Assembly: GCA_963575745.1 (NCBI GenBank)
Contig: CAUYUJ010022557.1
Span: forward strand, 1 to 64,000
Length of the DNA: 64,000 bases
Source of the DNA: Prorocentrum cordatum
Lineage: Eukaryota; Sar; Dinophyceae; Prorocentrales; Prorocentraceae
Direction: 5' to 3'
Position 1 is the first letter of the stretch, and each line of letters starts with the position of its first letter. Below are positions 42,782 to 53,670 of this stretch, in pieces. Under the pieces are notes generated by a model. That model was given only the letters and a program-made list of their open reading frames with translations. It did no database searches and was not told where the DNA came from. The position numbers and the translations under genes are program-made.

Positions 42782-42831
<50 letters not shown>
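42600..42831. repeat. ACGC, AC, TA and poly-A tracts
   Basis: (ACGC)n at 42600-42656, (AC)n to 42709, AT-rich to about 42775, then a nearly unbroken A run of about 50 bases ending at 42830. Confidence 0.95.
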
Positions 42832-42869
42832 GACGGGCCCCCTCCCAGGGTGTCCTCCACCTCGCTCAC

Positions 42870-43545
42870 ATCTGATGTACGCTCCCGGTACCGCGCTTCC
42901 CGGCCTCCCGGGGAGCCCCCACAATGCCCCCCACAATGCCCGAAGACAGTCCAAGACGACCCCAAGAAGCCCCCACAACGTAAAAGAATTGCCGAAGACG
43001 CTCCCAAGCAACCCAGGATTACTTTCGGAGGGCTCTCCAGGCTCCCAGGAAGCCACCAAGAGACCTCAAGAGAGCTCCGAGAGGCCTCCCGAGAGCACCC
43101 GGAGAACCCAAAATCGTTCATGTTCTTGGTTGTTTGAAGGGTTTTTTGGCCTTCTCACCATTTCATGTCTCCAACGCTCCAAGACCGCCAGAGAGGCCCC
43201 CAAGACCGTTCCAGAGGCCCCCAAGACGGGCCAAGACGGTTCCAAGACTGCCGAAGAGGCGCCCAGGACAGCTCCAGACCACCCCAGAACAGGCCCAAGA
43301 TGAGCCCAAGAGCGGGAGCAGGAGGCCGCAAGAGACCTCCGAGAGGACCTCCGGGACCCCCCAGAGGCCTCCAACACACCCCAGACCCATGAGAGGCTCC
43401 CAAAAAATCCCCGACCAGCCCAAGAAAGCTTCGAGAGCCGTCCCGAGAGAGCCCGAAGAGGGTAAAAACTTTGATGTCCAATGGTTGTTTGTCGATTGGT
43501 TTCGCCTTCTCACGTTTTGCGACTTCCAACGCTCCAAGACTGATG
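42870..43545 (-). repeat. Duplicated degenerate repeat, copy 1
   Basis: Closely related to 45570-46245 over its whole length, with shared blocks GTACGCTCCC, CCCCACAACGTAAAAGAATT and TCCAACGCTCCAAGAC. TCCAACGCTCCAAGAC occurs twice within each copy, marking internal duplication. Composed of CCCAAGA/GGCCCCCAAGAC units, the complement of the 3.7-5.0 kb field. A TA tract follows at 43553-43585. Confidence 0.8.
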
Positions 43546-43546
43546 T

Positions 43547-43583
<37 letters not shown>

Positions 43584-43679
43584 AATATAATGCAGATATT
43601 ATGTGTTATTCCGTATCCTAAGATGGGATTGTTGTTATTATTTGGACGCCTCCTACTCCTTCCTCCTCTTCCTCTCCTC

Positions 43680-44092
43680 ATCCTCACACCCAGACTACCC
43701 CATACACAGATTTACTCACACCCAGACCTAATCGTACTCAGACTTATTCATGACACAGCAAGCTCACACCCATTCAAACCCATACCCAGTCATAGTCAGA
43801 CCCACTCTCACTCGTACTCGTGTACATTCTTTGCGGTACAGCTCGTTTCCCCCCACTTGGACTTACTCATGCTCAGATACACTCATACCCAGACGTACTC
43901 ATACACAAAATGACGAATACTCAGACCTACTCATACTTAGACTCACTCATACTCGGACTTACTCATGGTGAGACTCACTCATACCAAGATTTCCTCTTGT
44001 TCAGATTCGTTCCCAGACGTACTCATGCACAGACTTACTCATACTGAGACCTACTCAGACCTTTTCATTGTCTGACTTATTCAACACACAGC
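43680..44092. repeat. ACTCATAC/CAGACT-type minisatellite
   Basis: Loose tandem repeats of blocks such as TACTCATAC, CAGACTTACTC and CACACCCAGAC at 12-24 base spacing. Confidence 0.65.
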
Positions 44093-44097
44093 AGATT

Positions 44098-44800
44098 GTC
44101 AGGATGTATCAGGCGGGGCGATGGTTTCAGCACTCCCAAGGAGAGCCGCCAGGGGTGTTTCCACGGTCCCGTTCGCAGCAATATTGTGGGGATGTCTCAG
44201 GTGGTTTGCTTGTTCTCTGTTTCAACATTCTTGGCTGTCAGAGCAGATGTTGAGGATGTCTCAGGCGGGGCTCTGGTTTCAGCACCCCCAAGGGGAGCCG
44301 CCAGGGGTGTTTTCATTGTCCTGTTCGCAGCAATTGTGCTGGGATGGCTCAAGCGGTTTGCCTGTTTTCTGTTTCAACATCCTTGGTTATCAGAGCAGAT
44401 TCTGAGGATGTCTCAGGCGGGGCGCTGGTTTCAGCACTCCCAAGGAGAGCCACCAGGGGTGTTTTCACGGTCCCGTTCGCAGCAATGCTGTGGGGATGTC
44501 TCAAGTGGTTTACCTGCTTTCTGTGTCAACACTTTTGGCTGCCAGAGCAGATTTTGAGGATGTCTCAGGCCGGGCGCTGATTTCAGCACCCCCAAGGGGA
44601 GCCGCCAGGGGTGTTTTCACGGTCCCGTTCGCAAAATGTTGCGGGGATGGATGTCTCAGGCGGTGTGTTCGTTTTCTGTTTCAACATTCTTGGCTGTCAG
44701 AGCAGATGTTTGAGGATGTCTCAGGCGGGGCGCTGGTTTCAGCACCCCCAAGGGGAGCCGCCAGAAATGTTTTCACGGTCCCGTTTGTGGCCGTTTTGTC
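44098..44800. repeat. About 154-bp satellite, four to five copies
   Basis: The block GAGGATGTCTCAGGCGGGG recurs near 44252, 44405, 44559 and 44712, with a diverged first copy at 44101. Each unit has GGTTTCAGCACCC, CAAGGGGAGCCGCCAG and TTGGCTGTCAGAGCAGA. Open frames through it are by-products. The stretch 44800-45270 shows no supported gene. Confidence 0.85.
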
Positions 44801-45275
44801 GATGAGTTTGGATCCGATTCCAAGTGCGGACGGCCAGTGACGAGCGCATTCACTTTCCCGCCTCGTCCCGCAATTCTCTTAGGCGCTCAGCCAAGCACGG
44901 CCCGATGTCAAGTGCGGACGGCACTCCGCGTGAACTCATCATTGCGCTTTTCGGCTAGGTGTTCCCATCTTAGCGTGGACGGCGCAAGCGAACGATCTCT
45001 GCCACGGTGCTTCGGACGCAGTGCCAATGATTCTTTTGTGTTGACAAAGAAGATGCGCTGAAATATGCTTGCGGATGAACATGTACATGTGTTGGATGTG
45101 CAACCGAGCTGCGCGCGCGTGTGTTCGTCGCTCACGTAAACGCGCTCTTATACCAAATACGTCATAGACAGATGCTCACCATAGCACAACTCCACCATAT
45201 GATCTTCACATATGGCTCATATGGCTAGACGCTCACGAAAATATCCGTAATACAATACCACATTATGAAATAAAT

Positions 45276-45450
45276 GTATTAGAATAGAATAGAATAGAAT
45301 AGAATAGAATAGAATAGAATAGAACAGAATAGAATAGAATAGAATAGAATAGAATAGAATAGAATAGAATAGAATAGAATAGAATAGAATAGAATAGAAT
45401 GGAATAGAATAGAATAGAATAGCATAGCGTAGCACAGAATAGAATAGAAT
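45276..45450. repeat. TAGAA pentanucleotide array
   Basis: (TAGAA)n over about 170 bp with few variants. On the minus strand it reads as a five-residue open repeat in several frames. Confidence 0.95.
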
Positions 45451-45569
45451 AGATCATAACATAATATAATATAGTATATGATGGGGAGCTCTACGCAGTG
45501 AGTAATTTTCAAACTCAACAACTGCGCGCCCCTTCCTCCCTGGGGTCCCACACCTTCCCGGAACATCTC

Positions 45570-46245
45570 GTGTACGCTCCCAGTACCGCTCTTCCCGGCC
45601 TCCCGGGTATCCCACACAATGCCTGAAGACAGTCCCAGACGACCCCAAGAAGCCCCCACAACGTAAAAGAATTGCCGAAGACGCTCCCAAGCAATCCAGG
45701 ATTACTTTCGGACGGTTCTCCAGGCTCCCAGGAAGCCACCAAGAGACCTCCAGAGAGCTCCGAGAGGCCTCCCGAGAGCACCCGGAGAACCCAAAATCGT
45801 TAATGCTTTTGGTTTTTTGAAGGGTTTTTGGCCTTCTGACCATTTCATGTCTCCAACGCTCCAAGACCGCCAGAGATGCCCCCAAGACCGCCCAAGAGGC
45901 CCCCAAGACGGCCCCAAGACGGGCCAAGACGGCCCAAAAACTGCCGAAGAGGCGCCCAGGACAGCTCCAGACCACCCCAGAACAGGCCCAAAATGAGCCT
46001 AAGAGCGGGAGCAGGAAACCGCCAGAGACTTCTTAGAGGACTCCGGGACCCCCCAGAGGCTTCCAACACACCCCAGACCCATGAGAGGCTCCCAAAAAAT
46101 CCCCGACGAGGCCCCCAAAACAGCCCAAGAGAGCTTCGAGAGCCGTCCCGAAAGAGCCCGAAGAGGGGAAAATCGTTGCTTCCCAGTGTTTTTTGTCAAC
46201 TTGTTTTGTTTTCTCACGTTTTCCCGCTTCCAACGCTCCAAGACC
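45570..46245 (-). repeat. Duplicated degenerate repeat, copy 2
   Basis: Second copy of 42870-43545, in the same orientation 2.7 kb downstream, preceded by the TAGAA array instead of poly-A. From 46250 to 46950 no gene is supported. Confidence 0.8.
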
Positions 46246-46951
46246 CAGGAATTTGAAAAAGAAAAAAAAGGGGAATTCCAGAGATTCCCTTTCGTTTTCA
46301 AGTTGGGATTCCTACTCCGTATCCTCTTCCGCGAGCCCCAGCAAGACTTCGGGGGCACATGGAAAAGGGTTTCGGGAATGCGGTTGAACTCTCTGACGCT
46401 GTCTTGGCACTCTTTTGGATCATCTTCGTGTCCACTTGACTGCCCCTGAAACCATTGTAGACAGCGAGATCCCGGGATCCCATGAGTTGAAGCAGTGGAC
46501 TTTTAGATTTCTTTTCTTCAAATTCACCCCCTGCCGAGTTTTGCAAGAAGACCCCGAGAGGCAGCCCAACAGACCGTGGCCTGCATGCAGAAAACGTCGA
46601 ACCCACAGCCCTGGCACTACAATTCGAAAAAATGGAAGTCACACCATTCCATTATTTTTCCAAGTTCGCGCCATGTCTACTCTCGCACAGCAGACCACAA
46701 TGAAGGCCCCAGGAAAGAACCCAGGAAGCTTTCAAGGGCCCCAAATCGTTGAATACCTAACGGCGGTATTTGGTTTTTGCATTTCCGCAGTTCCCCTTCT
46801 GTACGATTCCCAGGCTTGCGCATGGCCTCCAAGAGAGTCCTTGAATGCAAGAAACGACAAGGATAACATTCCATGTGTTCGCCCATCAAGCCTAGCTAGA
46901 ACTTGAGCGCGCGCGGAGCGCGCGCGATGATTCCAAGGTCCACGCAGAATT

Positions 46952-47064
46952 CTGAGGTCCGCGCGGATTTCTCGGATCTGCGCTGGACCCACCTCCCTGG
47001 CGCGCGGAGCGAGCCGGCGCAGGGGTGTCCAGCGCGGATCCGAGAAATCTGCGCGGACCTCCGA
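46952..47064. repeat. Foldback repeat, GCGCGGAG family, copy 2
   Basis: Arms 46952-46989 and 47026-47064 pair closely (GAGGTCCGCGCGGATTTCTC and its complement). The middle contains CCCTGGCGCGCGGAGCGAGC, as in copy 1. From 47160 to 47540 a loose CTCCAGG(A/G)C(A/G)CCC minisatellite follows. Confidence 0.65.
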
Positions 47065-47705
47065 GTTGCTACGTTTACGCCACTTACCTTTCATGCTTCT
47101 GCCACTCTTCGTTCCCGTAAAGGTATCCTCCCAGCAGAAGCGCAAGGCGGGGGGGCGGGGGGCGCCAGACGGTCGGACAGACGGACAGAGCCGGAGTGCG
47201 TCTCCAGGGGGACGCAGAGGCACCGACCCAGGGCGCTCTCCGGGACACCCTCCAGGCACAGCCGCCAGGCATAACCCCCGCCCGGGCACCATCCAGGACG
47301 CCCTCCAGACCACTTCGAGGGCACTTCCAGGGCGCACCCTCCAGGGAAGGCGCCCGTGGGGGGGGAGGGCAGGCGCCGGACGCTCGGACGCACGGATGGG
47401 CGCAATCAACCATTGGGGGGGGGGGGGGCGCCAGGACACTTCCGGGGCGCTCTTCGAGGCACCAGACACCTCCAGGGCACCCGCCAGGGCGCCCTCCAGG
47501 ACACCCTCCTGGACGCCTCCAGGACGAGGCGGCGGGTCGGGCTGAAGGTCGGTCGGAAGAATGCAGCGCGAAATTCGCGTGTCGCGGCGGCGGCCCCATC
47601 GGCACGTCTTGCCCTGCGAGCGGCTAGCGACATGTCGCTCTGCTCTGTGTGGCGGGAGGCTGGGAAAAGCTCGGGACGGTGACGCTCGGATTGGGGTCGT
47701 GGATA

Positions 47706-47847
47706 CAGTGCCGTTTTTTAATACATGCTCTGCGTGCGGACCATGTATTAAAAATGCAGAGTTTTAGTATCAAAAACAACGGTGGGTTCATGCATATTTT
47801 TCATACATTGATCATGTTTTGAAATATATATATATATATATATACAT

Positions 47848-47933
<86 letters not shown>

Positions 47934-47965
47934 TATGAAAATCCCATGTATTAAAAACTGCCCTG
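47706..47965. mobile_element. Tc1/mariner-like MITE with TA target duplication
   Basis: Ends CAGTGCCGTTTTTTAATACA and, complementing the right end, CAGGGCAGTTTTTAATACAT. TA lies directly outside both ends (47704-47705 and 47966-47967). The interior, 260 bp in all, is AT-rich with a long (TA)n and has no coding capacity. The CAGT start plus TA duplication fits Tc1/mariner elements. Confidence 0.7.
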
Positions 47966-48184
47966 TAACGTGTCGAGCCGAAGCTTGGTGGACCAAAACC
48001 GGAGGAGCGACACGCTGAGCAAAAACTCCCGACCGAGCAAAGGCAGCATCCGGCGCCCCTCCCATGGCTCAAGACATGGCTCAAGGGAGCTGGCTCAAGG
48101 GCCCAGCCTCGACTGCGCCCGAGCCCGCGGCACACGCCTCCCCCTCCTACCTTCCAGCCGTCCGCCTCCAGATCTCCGCCTCCG

Positions 48185-50563
48185 ATGGCAATGCGCTGCC
48201 GGGCCTGCGTCGCCCGCGACTTTGATGACCCCGCCCTGCCAGGTCAGGAGATCTGCGCGGCACACGCCATGGCCAGCGGATCGGCGACGGCCGCTGCGGC
48301 CCCGCCGCCAGGCCTGGCCGGAGCTGCCGAGGACGACATCATGGACACCGCGACCGACGAGACCGGCGCCATGCAGGGCATGGTGGCCTTGCATGGGGGC
48401 GCTACCGTGGATTCCAGCGGGGCCCTGACGATGGCCGAGCTGGACGACATCCAGATCGACGAGGACGAGATCGCTAGGACCCAGGCCGCCGCTGCTGCCG
48501 CTGGGCCCGCTACGCCGTCGCCTGGACTTCCACTGCAGCCTGCCACCGTTGCAGGCGACGCGGCTCGCGCTCTTGATGGCGTATTTCAGGACTACGTGGA
48601 AGAAGAGATGCTTCGATACTTCGAGCTGGTGCAGGCGCACAGCCTCATTCTTCCTTCGGAGATTCGCAATCAGATGGTCACGACACCTCCAACATGGACA
48701 GACATCGATTACATTATTACCAAGTTGGCTTACAACCATCAGGCTTCCGACCCATGGGCTGTTTTGGGCTTCGGCCCATTGGACGGCCCAAAGCCTCCAG
48801 AACAGGACGTCTGCCTCCGCACGAAGACTGCGATCACACTCTGCTCCTTCGGGCAGTCCGATAGATGGGAGCAGGAGGGGAAGGACCGCGCAGCCGCTGC
48901 TTCTGCGACCTTTTTGCAGGCTGGCGCGAGCTGCGAGGAGATGTTGGCAGACGTCCTCCGCGAGCGTCACCGTGTCCGACTCTCTCCTCTCCCTCGCTGG
49001 AAAGAGCTCGGCAAGTCGGCAGTGCAGGCAGTATGGGGACTTCCTGGTTGTGCGGACGCCATGCTGGCCACGCAGTGGTCGCAGCTGCTTGGAGACGCTG
49101 GCACCGACCATACCCACACGATCGCCACTCATCGTGGATTGGCGGCATTGTTGGAGAAAGGCGATTGCCAGGCACTGCGTGAGATGGGAGTCAAACGAGT
49201 CGTGGCCTGGGCTCCGACATATTCCAATGTTCTGCAGCGGATCCTCGCGGGTCTTCTTCGGCAGTCAGATCACTCACTCCGCCCTGCGCGTCTCTCACTC
49301 CTGGTCCCCCTCCCGCACTTCCCCTGGGTAGACACGCCAAGCAAGCTGTTCGACCTATGGTGGCATCCTTTCCGAGGCGAAAAGCACGCCTCGCTGGTCA
49401 AGCATGTCGACCTGGTCTTGCAGCCTGTGGAGTACGTTCTTCTTGGGCGTTCGGCTCCTCGTCATGTGCGTCAAGGCCTCGCCTGCATTACCATCGCCTT
49501 CGGCCTCGTCCGCTCCGCGGCCACCGTCCATACACCCCTCACGCCGCTCTTTTCGCTGCCGGTGGTGAACTCCCTCTGGGTGGACCTCCCCACTGACATG
49601 ATCCTCGACCTCTTGCACAAGCCCCACGTCTCGGAGGCGCGGGACTACTCAATATCCATCATCTCTCGGGGCACCACGCGAAGCCCAGGCAACACCCCGG
49701 AGAGTCCAAGCAAGGTGGAACTGCTGCTACATGGCACCCTCTCCGACGCCACCGTTACCTTGGCCATGCGCTTCTTGCGGCGGAGTGTGCTGTCGCAGGC
49801 CATGCGCATCGGGCACCGGGACCTCTACACCTTCCCAGACGCGCTTATCTTGGAATGCAACGGCCCGATGGCCCTCCGCAGAGCCTGGCCTCTATGTTCG
49901 CAGGCGCTCTTCCTGTCCACGGACCGGTGGCTCATCTTCTCGTCGGCATCCGTGGAGTCATGGACAACAGTGTTGAACCAGTCTTTGTTGGAGGACGTCG
50001 AGCATGCGATCACCAAGATCAAGTGGAAGGCCAGTCGATTCGGAGGCCAGCAGTGGGTCAGCCCCTCAGCAACGCCCCCCGCCCTTGCCGCCTCCCGTCG
50101 CCGCCGGGGGCGCGCTGTGCGAGCTTCCAACTCGATGGACCACGTCGTGGAGGTCTTCACTTCAGGCGAGACCAGGGACGCTGGCGGCATGGTGCTTGAT
50201 AAACTCATGACCCATGTGAGCTCCGCCGCCGGGTTGACTCTGGAGCCGAGGCCTCCAGGGCAACACCCGTCGTCCCGAGATGTATCCGCTCCTCCAGGGC
50301 GCGCTCGTCTCTACCTCCGCTCCGCCGACGGGGTGCGGAAGGTCTACGCGGCCCTCCATGGGCAGGTCCTCCAGGTCGGCACGGACCACGTGAGCATCAC
50401 CGCCCAGAACGACCTGTTGGACTCCCGCACGCTCTCGGGGGAGGGGCAGGGGCCGCCTCTCCCGGGACCACTCGCCGGCTATCGCGGCCGAGGCCGAGGG
50501 CATGGGAACTCAATGCTATTCTTCCTCAGGCACCTCCTGCTGGACTCTGGGCGTCGCCTGTGA
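48185..50563 (+). CDS. LINE ORF1 protein, 792 codons, intact
   Basis: ATG at 48185, stop at 50561-50563. The N-terminus has a C-x2-C ... C cluster (MRCRACVARDFDD ... EICAAH), which may bind metal, then an Ala-rich, acidic linker. From about codon 130 the protein is well structured (QDYVEEEMLRYFELVQAHSL; WTDIDYIITKLAYNHQASD). The C-terminal 100 codons include ARLYLRSADGVRKVYAALHG and TDHVSITAQNDLL, which resemble an RNA-recognition fold. ORF1 proteins coat the element RNA. No stop or frameshift in 2.4 kb, unlike the rest of the element. Assignment rests on its position before the endonuclease. Confidence 0.7.
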   Translation: MAMRCRACVARDFDDPALPGQEICAAHAMASGSATAAAAPPPGLAGAAEDDIMDTATDETGAMQGMVALHGGATVDSSGALTMAELDDIQIDEDEIARTQAAAAAAGPATPSPGLPLQPATVAGDAARALDGVFQDYVEEEMLRYFELVQAHSLILPSEIRNQMVTTPPTWTDIDYIITKLAYNHQASDPWAVLGFGPLDGPKPPEQDVCLRTKTAITLCSFGQSDRWEQEGKDRAAAASATFLQAGASCEEMLADVLRERHRVRLSPLPRWKELGKSAVQAVWGLPGCADAMLATQWSQLLGDAGTDHTHTIATHRGLAALLEKGDCQALREMGVKRVVAWAPTYSNVLQRILAGLLRQSDHSLRPARLSLLVPLPHFPWVDTPSKLFDLWWHPFRGEKHASLVKHVDLVLQPVEYVLLGRSAPRHVRQGLACITIAFGLVRSAATVHTPLTPLFSLPVVNSLWVDLPTDMILDLLHKPHVSEARDYSISIISRGTTRSPGNTPESPSKVELLLHGTLSDATVTLAMRFLRRSVLSQAMRIGHRDLYTFPDALILECNGPMALRRAWPLCSQALFLSTDRWLIFSSASVESWTTVLNQSLLEDVEHAITKIKWKASRFGGQQWVSPSATPPALAASRRRRGRAVRASNSMDHVVEVFTSGETRDAGGMVLDKLMTHVSSAAGLTLEPRPPGQHPSSRDVSAPPGRARLYLRSADGVRKVYAALHGQVLQVGTDHVSITAQNDLLDSRTLSGEGQGPPLPGPLAGYRGRGRGHGNSMLFFLRHLLLDSGRRL

Positions 50564-50892
50564 CCTCCTCCCGACGTCTGTCGGCCCGGGCTCATCGCGC
50601 CGCGCTCCTACCAGCACGCGGAGCACTTCGAGTTCATGTGCTTCCTCTTCTTCGCCTCGTACTACCGCGTCTTCTAAGACGACGACCGAAAGATTTCCGA
50701 CCACTCGATCCCGTTCTCCACGTCTCCCCCGATCGGCCGCGGGGACTCGCCGCGGGTTCCCTGCTTTCCCGCTTCATCTACTTTGTCCACTTGGCCCCGC
50801 TCGGATCGACCAGAACCCTGATGCTGCGCAGGCCGACGTCCCGTTCTCGCTGAGGATGCAGTTCGTGTTCCTCTCAGCTTTGGGCCACCCTC

Positions 50893-51849
50893 ATGGCGCA
50901 GCTATGGCATGCGCCTCGTTCTTCGCCGGGGCCCCGTTCACGAAGGCGGACCGCCTGTGCGGGCAGCCCGTTTCTCGGAGAGATCTCCGCGGTCACTTGG
51001 AACTGCCAGGCGCCGTTTGCCTCCGACCCCAGTCGATACAGGCGGAGAGCGCAGCATGCCCGTCAGTTCATGACCACGCACGACGTCGGCCTCTGGACTG
51101 AGACGCACGGCACGCAGGGCAGCGGCGACACTTGGCGCAAGCCGTCAGGATGTACGTCTTGGAGGTCACCAGGCGCTGTGGCGGGAAGCGCCGGCTCCGG
51201 CATCACTGTCAAGAACACCCTAATGGAGCAGTTCACCGCACCTCACCGTTGGTGGATTTTTCATCACGGACGCGCCGCGGTTCTACAGCTTCGGGGTCCG
51301 CTGGGGAATCTGGACCTCTTGGTTACCCATTTCCACACCGGCACGGTCTACCAGCACGACATCGACGCAGCAGGGCTGTCTGATCTGGGTCGGACACTCT
51401 CCTGCACGGAGTTGCGGGAGGCCCTCCGACGCCGATTCACGCACAGCATTTCCCCGAAGGACGAGGTTCTGACCATTCTAGGCGGCGACTCCAACTACGT
51501 CTCAGAGGCCCAAGATCGTCGCCGCGCCACCACTGCCGACGTGACGGGAGGGCGCGACCGGGCTGAGCAGACCAGCTGGCATCGTCTTCTGGACATCCCG
51601 CATGGGTTGCATGAGATGCACCAGCCGGACATGACCTACTCGTCTCCCAACTCGCGCTCTCGCCTGGACCGGGTGTATTGCAACCAAAATGTGGTGGAAG
51701 GTTTTGACCGGAAGATGGCATGCGCCCCGCTGGGCTGGCACCCAGACCTCTCCCGTCACCAGGCGGTCAGTTTCCGCCGAGCGTCACCTCGACGCTCATT
51801 AGGGGACGCGGCGCCTCGTCCTGACCAGGTGGTGGATCATCCTGGCTAG
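50893..51849 (+). pseudogene. LINE APE endonuclease domain
   Basis: All catalytic landmarks are present: Asn in VTWNCQ (about 50992), Glu in WTETHG (about 51094), VTHFH (about 51324), Asp and Asn in GGDSNYV (51481), Asp in SRLDRVYC (about 51656) and His in LSRHQAV (about 51749). The enzyme nicks DNA to prime reverse transcription. The frame closes at a TAG (51847-51849). The same frame continues as protein-like sequence after the stop (PRLVALAWHEMPTAEVGASP), so the stop probably splits a former single ORF2. The true start is unclear; residues before about 50980 look like spacer. Confidence 0.8.
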
Positions 51850-52041
51850 CCCCGGCTCGTCGCGCTGGCGTGGCACGAGATGCCGACGGCCGAGGTGGGC
51901 GCCTCTCCCATCAAGCAGCTGACGCTCCTCAAGACCCCCATGCGACAGGCAGTGCGCCACCTGAGTCTCAGTGCAGACACATCGGCATGCACTCTTTCGC
52001 ACGAAATCCGCTCGGCGTCACCATGAAATTCCTCCGCGCTT

Positions 52042-53670
52042 TTGAGAAGGGGTCCGCGACGGGCGTCAGCCAGTGCATTGTCCGGTGCCCTCTTCTCAAA
52101 GATTTGGTGGATAATATGTCCGATTTCTCTTCGGGCATTGGGCGCAGAAACCCGGCTGGTTCGTCTTCATGCAGTTGACCTTGCTCCCGACCACGTCATG
52201 GACGAAACGGGCCACTTACACTCGGACCTCCAGGACTGTTCACCAGAACAGGCCACGCGCCGTCGGCAACGCAACCATTGCCTACTCACCCGCCCGGCGC
52301 CTGGACGCGGCTGCCCCCATTACGCCCTGAGTGACCGCTCAGGCCACATCAGCACGGACCCCATGTACATCGCCCGCGCTCTGCGGGAGCACTGGTCACA
52401 GATCTTCCGTCGACGCAGTACCAAAGGCGCGTTGCGACAGGCGTGGCTGGCCGACGAGTTGCGGCAAAGCTCTGTGGAGCAGCGCCAGCACGCGCCAGGC
52501 GACTCGGTGCTGTTCGAAGTGTTTGACCAGGCGATCCGTTCGACTAAGAATAGTTCTCCTGGGCCAGATGGCATTCCATTCCGGGCATGGCGCCAGTTAG
52601 GGGATTTCGCGGCCCGGGCCCTCCACGACGTTTTCTTGGCGACAGTTGGCCTTTCAGGTTTCGATCTTCGCGCGGCAGATCGGGACTCGTTGAACGAGAA
52701 CGCGATGATGTTCTTATCTAAGAAGCCGTTTGGCACCGCGGCCGACGACATCGACTATTTCACGCCTGCGAACATGCGGCCCTTCAACATAACGAACACG
52801 GACAACCGCATCAGCTCCAATGCGGTTCGCGCGTGGATTGAACCGGCGATCGCACTTGGGACATCGGACCCACAGCGAGGTTTCCTGCAAGGCCGTTCCA
52901 TGCTGGCGAATTTGATAGACATGGAAAAGGCGATGCTGCACCACGCCCTGGAATCGGACTCGGTGGCAGCAGTTTTCTTCGATCTCGAAACGGCTTTCCC
53001 GAGTGTCAGCCAGCAGTTCCCCATGGACGCGCTGGAGGTTCGCGGTTGGCCGCCGTGGGTTCTTACGTTGGTCCGGGCGCTCTACCGCAACAATCGGTGT
53101 CAGCTTGTCGTGCACGGGGCCGTCCTCGATGGCTTCGAGTTCGGCGCAGGTGTTCGGCAAGGGCGCCCCCTATCGCCCCTCCTTTTCGCGGTGCTCTCGG
53201 ATGTGCTTCTACGTCGACTCCTTGGTCTCCTCCCCGAAGCTCTGTCTCGCGCATGCGCGGACGAATGGGCGATAATTCTCCCTTGGGGGGCGGAGGACGC
53301 CCCGATCTTGGAGCACGCGATCGACGAGTACGAGCGCATAGCTGCCTTGCGCCTGCACAGAGGTAAACCGGTTTGGGCCCCGCTCTCTTTGGATCCTCTC
53401 GATCAGGTCAGGGCCCGTCTACACGCAGCGGCGCCGACATGGGGGGAGTTCGCCGTCCGCCGACACGCCATGCACCTGGGCTTCGTGGTGGGCCCCGAGA
53501 GGGGAGTTGTCGTGGAACACACTGGAGAAGTTCCTCTCCAGGGCCCGGGTGTGGCGCGACATCGGGTGCGGTATGTTTTACACCATCATGGCGTACAGGG
53601 TCAACATTTTTCGGGTCCTGGGCGTCCTGTTGCAAGTGGACGCGGCACCGTCAAATGGGAAATGGCATGA
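52042..53670 (+). pseudogene. LINE reverse transcriptase with altered active site
   Basis: Motifs in order: SSPGPDGIPFRAWR, RPFNITNTDNRISSN, QRGFLQGRSML, motif A with its Asp at 52981-52983 (FFDLETAFPS), motif B near 53147-53200 (GVRQGRPLSPLLFAVLSD), and motif C at 53251-53271. Motif C reads ACADEWA where the family has YADD or FADD: tyrosine became Cys and the second catalytic Asp became Glu. Motif D (LRLHRGKPVW) follows. The change would be expected to cripple polymerisation. The frame before about 52180 is not protein-like, and after about 53505 the true frame moves on. Confidence 0.85.

Noticed and set aside
42776-42831. Poly-A as the tail of a retroposed copy of the adjacent repeat
   Set aside because: The A run is on the plus strand before a block whose related field is read in the opposite direction; the second copy at 45570 has no A run, and no target duplication is visible.
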